Part shown: in pieces, positions 56,926 through 64,000 of the stretch | How positions within the stretch are numbered: the first letter of the stretch is position 1 | How the letters are laid out: each line of letters begins with the position of its first letter | Assembly (NCBI RefSeq): GCF_963675165.1 | Contig: NC_087381.1 | Span: 3,968,001-4,032,000 of the forward strand | Origin: Halichondria panicea | Taxonomy: Eukaryota > Porifera > Demospongiae > Suberitida > Halichondriidae | Reading direction: 5' to 3' | Length of the DNA: 64,000 bases | Position numbers and translations under genes: made by a program | Notes under the pieces: generated by a model | The model's database searches: none | Told to the model about the DNA's origin: nothing | What the model saw: only the letters and a program-made list of their open reading frames with translations

Positions 56926-57929
56926 TTGTGGCTATCAATCATGTGTGTATCATCAATACTAGTATAGCAGTATAGCTTTATGTTCTGTACACCAAGGCAT
57001 CAGCCACACGTGGTGCTTTCATTTATATATTATATAGCACCATTGTCATGCAAGTTCACAGATATACCGGATTAATGCTGCAGAATAAACAGAAACTACA
57101 TGTCGATATGATGACTGTTAGAATAAAATTACATGATTGTGTTTTTTTTGAAAGTTGAAGGATATACTCCCATAACAGGCCCTCCCACTAGAGCTCTATA
57201 TAAAGGACACTAGCTATGACCATCTAAGTCCTTTATGCCGGACTGGAGGACAAGCTTGATGTTCCCCCAGAGCCAACTGAAACTGACTAGCCTCGATCCC
57301 AGGCCGCACTTCCTGGAAGGAGGCTACCAACCACCTGACAGACATACAGGAAACCACACCCACATTTTATGTCCGTACTGTTATCATACTCGCTTACTGC
57401 TGCATGCAATGAACGTTTGATTTCAGCAAGTTACAAGTACAGCTTCTTGAAAAAGACGACAAAAATATAAACAGTGCATGAACATACTATAGTTATCTAG
57501 TATTTGAATGAACCTGTGTCCTTTTTATTCGGGCTGTATATTCGAGAGCTCAAGACATGTGTGCGCAAAGGAAATCCGTAATATATATATAGCATGGCCT
57601 ACAATATAGAGCAAGTGCATGAATTAATGACAAAGGAAATTTGTGGGACATAATATACGGTATATATACTTGAGGACAAGTCTGATCTGGTCTATGCATT
57701 TGGGCATAGTGAATCTGACATGCAGTATATATTGCTGCATGCATACATGCATGTATAATTAAACATAATTATATTTCAGGACATGTCTCTTGGTTCGTAT
57801 ATAATTATATATATATACATGCATGGCAAAAGAAATCTATATTGGGACATATATATATAAGAGTGGCCTATAATATACGTACATATACACTTTACATATA
57901 CACTTGAGTAGTGGATCCAATGCACAATT
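56926..57929. other. AT-rich spacer with short repeats
   Basis: 57289-57327 is a 39-bp miniature with TAGCCTCGATCCCAGG and GGAAGGAGGCTA ends. 57580-57900 has several TATATATA runs and repeated GTGGCCTATAATATACG-type blocks. No coding sequence. Confidence 0.55.
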
Positions 57930-58257
57930 CATTGCTTGGGACTGCCAAGCACATGCTGAATGTTTGGGTGTCAAAGGAACTAGTTTAGCAAGGCACGGCA
58001 CACTTTCTGATCATTCAACAGACTGTTGACTCATTCACAGCTGTTGGGCGTATAAATTGCATCTGGCTTCTCTGCCGAACAGTGGCGTAATTGGACATTG
58101 ATTTATTCTCTGTGTTCTCTCTTACAGAGGTTGAAAGAGGTGATGCTCTACTAATGGATTTCTGTGAGGTAATGGCAAAGAACAGTACACCATCAACCTG
58201 CACTTACATGCTCATCTGAAAGAGTGCATTTTAGATTTTGGTCCTGTTTACTCATTT

Positions 58258-59511
58258 GTGACAGGGCCTAGGAAAACACCCGAGTTTATTTTTATTGTTG
58301 AATCGGATAAAACGTTCTCTAAGCTTCAAAATGATACCAAGATCGACCTTCTAGCTATGGAACGCTACGAAGGTATTGCAACGCCCTCTTGAGTAAAACG
58401 CTCAAACGTCATGAATAACTGAACTTCAATTATTGCCTTCCGGGCACTTCCGTATAGTTAGTTAGATGAAGGCTAGGCGTCTCTCTAGCTAGCTAGTATA
58501 GCTATGTAGCTGGATTGCTTGGCACCTAGGAAGGATCTTCGAAGAAATAAAGAGGCAAAGACTCCCGTCGCTCGAATGGTAAGCTTGTACTTATTATCTG
58601 TGTAATGTATCAAAGATCCCTCACTTGTATGGAGCCTACAGAAAGTGTCTCTGTCCTTCATACAGCTTAAAGGAAGCCTAAGTGAGTAGTCTTTCACTTA
58701 GTATTCGTCCGTATCGATCTAAGGCTTGATCCAACTTATTAGTAGCCTTATAAGAAGCTTTCCTCCTTTAATTTAGTACTGGTATCACTGCCATTGTGCT
58801 TAGTAGTAACAGGCCTGATGATGGGTGATCACATCATGGAGGGCCCAGGAAACTGCGTGGAATTGTCGTATAACATTTATATTGATGGTTCCCCCAGGTG
58901 GTGGTAAGTGTGAGAGAGGTGTGAGAAACGCTTGTCTATTGGCTAGAATGTAAGTGACATTGATATTGTGTCTATCTTAACTTACTACTTATCTGTAGGT
59001 TGTTATGAAGTGTTTATCCTCATAAGTGGTTTATCCTCATAAGTGGCACGGGATACGTACATCTAAAGAAACAAGAGTGGATCTACGCCAAGCTAGCTAG
59101 CTAGATAGCTGCTCTTTCTAATCTATTTCTGTTGCTAAATTATGTGTGTTAAGAAGTGGAGCTATAATATACCTGGCTCCTCTTGATGATTGTAAGTACT
59201 GGGCTGATGAAATAGTCCTTACAAGTTGTCCTCTTTAACAATAATAGGGAAATTCCTGGGGAATTTCCCCTCACGTAGACAGTAAATTTCATTATAAAAA
59301 ATGAACGTTCGGTGAGTTTCTTCAACGTCCGCGCTTGACCTGTTTAAAGCTTCGTAGAGACCCAAATTTTTACAGGTAGGTAGAGGAAGGGTTGAAGTTA
59401 GCACCTGTGAAAAAAAAATTTTTTTGCCCATGTTTTTCATTTCTACTAAATTGGCCTATAGCTTAATTTAATTAGTGCCACGTTAAGGGGGGTTTTCCTA
59501 GGCCCTGTCAC
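58258..59511. mobile_element. GTGACAGGG-ended transposon, copy 2, with 4-bp duplication
   Basis: Inverted ends GTGACAGGGCCTAGGAAAAC. Flanking direct repeats ATTT at 58254-58257 and 59512-59515; deleting the element plus one ATTT rejoins the coding motif YSFW. Internally matches 16116-18755 and lacks the nested MULE-like element. No transposase. A 4-bp duplication with these ends does not let me name the superfamily. Confidence 0.88.
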
Positions 59512-59521
59512 ATTTTGGCTA

Positions 59522-60961
59522 CTCAGGTATATTAACCCTTTCCCGGCTTTAATTAAAAAAACAAAATACAGAATAAATACATATTTTTCTTTAAAAATAA
59601 ATATCTCATGAACAATGCATTGAAATCACTTGCAACTATTTCCTACAGGTAGCCCAGATCCTGGGGGTACCATGACATCATCATCGTTACCTAGCAACTG
59701 ACCACCCCCCACTAATTAACAATTTTTTACACATTTTACAATTATGAACATAAAGAATATTGTATGAAGGCATGAAGTAACTAAAAACACTAAGTGTTCT
59801 CAATGTTCTCACGGTGACATGGTTCAATTAGGATCAGCAGAAACTTCTCTGCGAGGTCGTATCGGCAGACGCTCTTTTCCCGGGAAATGTTTTCTTCACC
59901 TACACACAGGTTTACAAGTTCAATGGTGGCTCATGATGTCCACTTGTGTACTAACTAGACTAAGCATACCATACTGAAGCTATCCAAACTACATATGATA
60001 CTCCATAGTTACTTACAAGGTCCAGGACTTTGGTTCATGCTCAGGAGCTTCTTCCTCTGGCTCTTCAGGCTCTATGTTTATAGCTTGACCTCTGAAAAGT
60101 AGTTTCCTCTCTTGGTATGATCCCAGTCACTGTCCTCTTACTCAACAAGGCCATAAGCATCATTATTCTCACTGTCTAGCTGCCCTACTGTCTAGCTGCC
60201 CTAGAACCTCGCTGAGGTTGTACTACGAAGATCTTGTAGCCATTATCAAACGGTCACTTTTCTTTCGACAGTACTGCACAAAGCGTACCTCGAGGCAAGA
60301 TATTAAAGATACCATGTGAAAGAGCAGCCCAATGCGCATGTGCTGGTACCTACAGCATGCGCATAGCTCCAACACAGCGCCCACAACGATTTTTTGAAAA
60401 TTATCACTACCGCTGCCGTCATATGACGGCTAAAGCCGGGAAAGGGTTAAGGACTGGGACCTTCAATTATTGCTGAATCAGCTAAAACGCATCCACGCCC
60501 ACGATTTTTAATATGTTTTGTGTGTAAAAATTTTGTGCAGCTACTTATCTTTTTTAGTTCTAAAAACGGTGTTCTAAACCTTCCTTTTAGCTCTTAATTC
60601 TTAGTGTAGTAGGTAGTTTAAAGGCTTAAGCAGACATATCCGCTGGGAGAGAGCTACTTCTTTGGCCAAAGGTGAGATTTTGCACAAAACTTAGTCTTAC
60701 AGCTGACAATAAATTTTTATAGGCTAATAACTTACTCTAAATAGAACATGATGCTCTCCCAGCGGATATGTCTGCTTAAGCCTTTGAACTACCTACTACA
60801 CTAAGAATTAAAAGGAAGGTTTAGAACACCGTTTTTAGAACTAAAAAAGATAAGTGGCTGCACAAAATTTTTACACACAAAACATATTAAAAATCGTGGG
60901 CGTGGCTGCGTTTTAGCTGATTCAGCAATAATTGAAGGTCCCAGTCCTTAATATACCTGAG
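59522..60961. mobile_element. Foldback MITE (CTCAGGTATATTAAGG ends), split by a piggyBac MITE
   Basis: Ends CTCAGG and CCTGAG with TA on both sides (59520-59521, 60962-60963). Its arms of about 210 bp are near-perfect inverse copies (AATTATTGCTGAATCAGC, CCACGCCCACGATTTTTAAT, GACATATCCGCTGGGAGAG). The left terminal repeat is cut in two by the element at 59536-60446. The terminal motif equals that of the MITEs at 20175 and 26696. Confidence 0.88.
59536..60446. mobile_element. PiggyBac-like MITE, copy in the foldback terminal repeat
   Basis: Perfect 16-bp ends CCCTTTCCCGGCTTTA, flanked by TTAA (59532-59535, 60447-60450), with the palindrome GCCGTCATATGACGGC just inside the right end. The interior is the inverse of 28390-29174 and partly 22190-22520. 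Confidence 0.92.
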
Positions 60962-61779
60962 TATTCAGCTAAGAAAGGATCTTAGGATCATTTCATAAAA
61001 ATAGCGATATATGTCTTGCCAGCGTGTTCATTGGCCACCATGTGTTCATTGGCCACCACACTTCAAGCGTCAATTTGCTCCACTACTTGATAGACATTTC
61101 TTTGAAGAAGGATCACTCAAAGCTCATTCTTTAACACAGGCTCTAAATGAAGCTCTAAATGAGTTTAGTACCAATGACTTAAAATAATGTTATTCCCCCA
61201 GTATCAGAAAGTGCCTCGACTGACATAGCATCCCTTTTAACTTTGTTTATTGGTCACGAGGATTACACATTATACCAAAAAGCATCTGCAGTAATTGTTG
61301 GGGGGTTTGTGCTTGGATCAGCTTTGAGTCGGCATATTACTAAGTCCCATGTAATGGCTATTCATCCTGACTGACTTTCCTAATGAGCTCTATCTAGATA
61401 ATTTTTGTCGAGTCAATGTTCACGATAATTTGAGTAATAGTAGTCAATCTCACTGGATCGCACGAGTTACTTTTCATGACCCTCATGTATGCAAAGTCTG
61501 GTTTGGTGGTCCAACACAAGTATGGTGTAGGTCATTAACAACAGGTGCATACTATATCGAACTTTCTTCTATAAAAACTCGAGTAGCTTACTGTGAACAT
61601 GAGGTTGATTTTGGGAGTCGTATTGGTAAACAAATTGTTTTAGTTGACTACAGTTCGTAGTTAATTATAATCGTGCACACAACCAACGCCCATGTATAAT
61701 ATTATTATTACACTGTGCAATTTCAATGTTGTATTTACTAAAAGTTATGCTAATAATGAATATTAATTACTGCAAAGCA

Positions 61780-62136
61780 TCAAGCAGTTGGTTCCTTTTG
61801 AACAGCACATCGCAAAATTTTTGCTGCTCTTGATGAACCTTTTATATTTCGCCAAAAATGAGACTGTTTCCATTTGGTAACATACTTTTCTGCCTGGTAT
61901 AAGGGAAGTTCAATCCTCATATCCTCCACAAGCTGCTCACGCTGGTTTTTATCCATGGTTATAACATTTTTTTCTGTAGAAGCAAACACCTCAGGCAGAA
62001 GTACCTCAGGCAGAAGTAAAGGTTGAGTGACACTTTGTAGTGAATTCGCTAGTAGTTCATCATACTTTTTATGCACTGTACACCTGTCGATTTTCTCTTT
62101 TTCTCAACAATCCGTTTAGCCTCTTGCCTTTCCTGC
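61780..62136 (-). other. Possible terminal exon, unknown protein
   Basis: Open minus-strand stretch KKYDELLANSLQSVTQPLLL ... VEDMRIELPLYQAEKYVTKW ... HFWRNIKGSSRAAKILRC with stop near 61780. Preceded by a basic piece (RQEAKRIVEKKRK) and a TTATTTACAG acceptor-like site at the edge of the BEL LTR. A 15-bp in-frame duplication at 61988-62017 repeats LLPEV. Not recognised. Confidence 0.35.
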
Positions 62137-62333
62137 TGTAAATAATCAGAATTCACTCTTACTTAACCGTTCAAACTATTATTATTTTCGTTATACTACA
62201 GGATTCAATTAGATTGACTCTTGTTCATCTTTCATTCATTTCTCACAACATGTGTCTGATCATGTGATTACAATACTGATGACATAATGTGTAGTGACAC
62301 AATAACTAGTAAGATAACATAATTTCCAACACA
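62137..62333 (-). repeat. Probable 3' LTR of the BEL/Pao element
   Basis: On the minus strand a purine tract AACGGGGGGAG (62344-62334) is followed by TGTGTTGGAAATTATG, typical of a BEL 3' LTR start. The other end is guessed at TTTACA near 62137. The partner LTR is outside the window, so this cannot be verified here. Confidence 0.5.
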
Positions 62334-62399
62334 CTCCCCCCGTTGACCAAACATGGTCAACAATCGGGATAACATAATCATACGTTCAGTTCATTAAGT

Positions 62400-64000
62400 T
62401 CAATCGTCTTCCAGTTCATACATACAAGCCTTCCTGCGTTCATCAGCTTTTTGGGCTGCAACGCGTGTTGTTCTTTGTCGAGTTTCCACAGGATCTTCCG
62501 TGACCACGTCAGCTTCTTGTTCGGTGTCAGGTTCCTTGGCATCGTTAGTCGGCATCTCTGATCCATTGGGACATCTCACTTCTAAGGGGTATAGTAGTTG
62601 GATCGGTCGATGCAGCAGAGTCTGTTGGCGACCTCTCGTGGCCATCTTGACTGTGGCACCCCTGAATTGTCCATCTCGACCCTTCATGAGTTCCTGTATC
62701 CTCCCGAGCTTCCAAAGTCCACGGGGTAGGTGTTCGTTGTGTACGATCACGATATCTCCAATCGACAGGTTGTGGTCTCCAGTATTGGCAATTTTCTTCA
62801 CAGAATTGTAATGGGCTACCCTTAGTTCTGCTAAATACTCGGTTCTCCATCTATTCCAAAAGTGATTCAATGTACTGCTGAGATGCTTAACGCGTTTCGC
62901 AAGTTGTGTAGCATTGATTGAGAACTCTTCATCCTCGGTAGAATCACATAGATATCCAATGTGGTCGGGTAAGTTTAGAATTCGACGTCCCACAATTAAA
63001 TGAGAAGGAGTGAGTGCTTCCTCCAAATCGTTGGCCGAGATGTATGACAATGGTCTTGAGTTAATAACGGCTTCGATTTCCGTGACTGCAGTGAGGAGTT
63101 CATCTTGCGAGAGGTGGGCTCTCCCTATCACTTTTCGTAGGCAACGTTTTGTCGATTTGACCATTCTCTCGAAGACACCTCCCCACCATGGTAGCGTTCA
63201 ACGTTGAACACCCATTCGCAGCTTAGTTCCGCTAAGTGTTCCTTGACAGTACCGTCCTGGAAAATAGCCTTCATATACTTGGCTGCTGCTTTGAACGTTT
63301 TTCCGTTGTCAGACAAGAACTTTCGGGGTAAACCTCTTCTGGATGCAAATCTCTTCAAACATCTTAAGAACGTTAACGTGGATTGGTTTGAGACGATGTC
63401 CAGATGTACAGCTCGAGTGACTAAGCACGTAAACAGACAGATCCATACTTTGTCGGGTGTAACCGAACCACGGATGCTCAAAGGGCCAGCAAAGTCGACA
63501 CCAGTGTACGAAAAGGCTGGATCTTCCTTCACTCTGAACGTGGGTAGAGGTGGTGGTGGTGTAGTCTTGAAGGGTGCTCCTTCGAATCTTCTGCACAGAA
63601 CACATCGGTGAATGATGCACTTCGTTAGACTTCTCCCTTTCGGTATCCAGAAACTTCTCCTGGTCTCAGTCAGTGTTTCCTTCACTCCGTTATGGCAAAC
63701 CCGCTCATGGGCTCTTCTCACAATCAGTTTAGTCAGAGGATGGGTTCTGGGTAGGAGTATTGGGTGCCTGGTAGCATACGGGATTTCTGCATTGGAGAGT
63801 CTTCCTCCACAACGCCATATTCCTTTCTCGTCTTTGAAGAGGTTTAGCTGTTTCTCCTGAGCCTTGAAGTTTTTCTCTTGGACCAACTGTCGCTGTGCGG
63901 TCGTTATCCACAATCCTTCCGCATGGGCTAGCTCTTCTGGGGTCAGGTTGGCTGAGATGTCAATGTAACTCCTCTTGAATACTCCAACTGCTCTCAGGAC
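62400..64000 (-). pseudogene. pol: BEL/Pao pol: integrase and C-terminal domain, running off the window
   Basis: The upstream part (64000-63128) has FKDEKGIWRCGGRLSNAEIP and the zinc finger (HERVCHNG ... CVLCRR). The integrase core follows with YTGVDFAGPL (first Asp), FLSDNGKTFKAA (second Asp) and CEWVFNVER. A single-base insertion near 63193 shifts the frame immediately before the PWWGG box; the next frame, opening MVKSTKRCLRKVIG, runs to 62400. It contains ELLTAVTEIEAVINSRPLSY (third catalytic Glu), LTPSHLIVGRR, and the SIGDIVIVHNEHLPRGLWKL domain typical of BEL/Pao C-termini. Protease, RT and RNase H lie outside the window. Confidence 0.92.

Larger units (their letters stand above)
57930..61665 (+). 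pseudogene. TNP2/CACTA-like transposase gene split by nested insertions
   Basis: Upstream part (57930-58257): GTAKHMLNVWVSKEL, SDHSTDC and IGH-type pieces in shifting frames, a splice-like TTCTCTCTTACAG, then VERGDALLMDFCE and NLHLHAHLKECILDFGPVYS. These are signature motifs of TNP2-type proteins. Coding is interrupted at 58258 and again at 59522. Past 60961 the frame picks up as the expected motif FWLFS, stop, ERILGSFHKN, followed by RQFAPLLDRHFFEEGSLKAH and the C-terminal domain HVCKVWFGGPTQVW, RVAYCEHEVDFGSRIG (61490-61630). Short duplications (GTGTTCATTGGCCACCA, 61026-61060; GAAGCTCTAAAT, 61148-61165) break what remains. Confidence 0.72.

Noticed and set aside
63204..63611. 135-codon plus-strand ORF
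   Set aside because: Antisense shadow of the BEL/Pao integrase.
1..64000. tRNA, rRNA or snRNA genes
   Set aside because: No cloverleaf with a convincing TTCGANTC box or rRNA-like block was seen; a covariance search would be needed to exclude small ones.

Overview
This window is AT-rich animal nuclear DNA that is almost entirely a layered graveyard of transposable elements. No bacterial operons, CRISPR arrays, rRNA or recognisable tRNA were seen. Introns of about 43-180 nt with GT/AG ends, CACTA/TNP2-like, P-element-like, piggyBac, hAT, MULE-like, Helitron, Ty3, BEL and copia families, and TAGCTAGC/TGCATGCA-rich filler suggest an early-branching metazoan, most likely a demosponge. That host assignment is inference; no single-copy host gene settles it. 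Layout: 1-12.6 kb holds a copia reverse-transcriptase scrap, a GC-ended MITE, two N-terminal piggyBac-like fragments, two copies of a two-gene Tc1/mariner element (transposase plus a convergent accessory gene), a SANT/Myb-like pseudogene and a TNP2-like transposase pseudogene. 12.3-15.7 kb holds a TNP2 C-terminal domain and a DDE transposase-OTU protease pseudogene split by a MITE. 16.1-18.8 kb is a DNA transposon carrying a nested MULE-like element. 20-23.7 kb holds foldback MITEs and the 3' end of a hAT transposase. 23-26 kb is a spliced P-element/THAP9-like gene with a MITE in an intron. 28.4-31.5 kb has a piggyBac MITE and a small spliced gene that may belong to the host. 33.7-39.4 kb is a Helitron inserted in a piggyBac fragment. 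41.6-47.2 kb is a spliced transposase-like gene with a full-length Ty3/Gypsy element in one exon. 47.4-57 kb holds a tyrosine-recombinase scrap, tandem repeats, an exon of a lysine-rich protein, and several MITEs and MULE-like elements. 57.9-61.7 kb is a TNP2-like gene opened by two insertions, one of which contains a third. 61.8-64 kb is a BEL/Pao pol gene running off the right edge. How the parts relate: most coding pieces are transposases in decay. In three places the order of events can be read directly, because removing the inserted element and one target duplication rejoins a coding exon or repeat (Ty3 at 42288, GTGACAGG element at 58258, foldback at 59522). A window-wide peculiarity is the large number of perfect or near-perfect 8-40 bp back-to-back duplications, many of which frameshift these genes.
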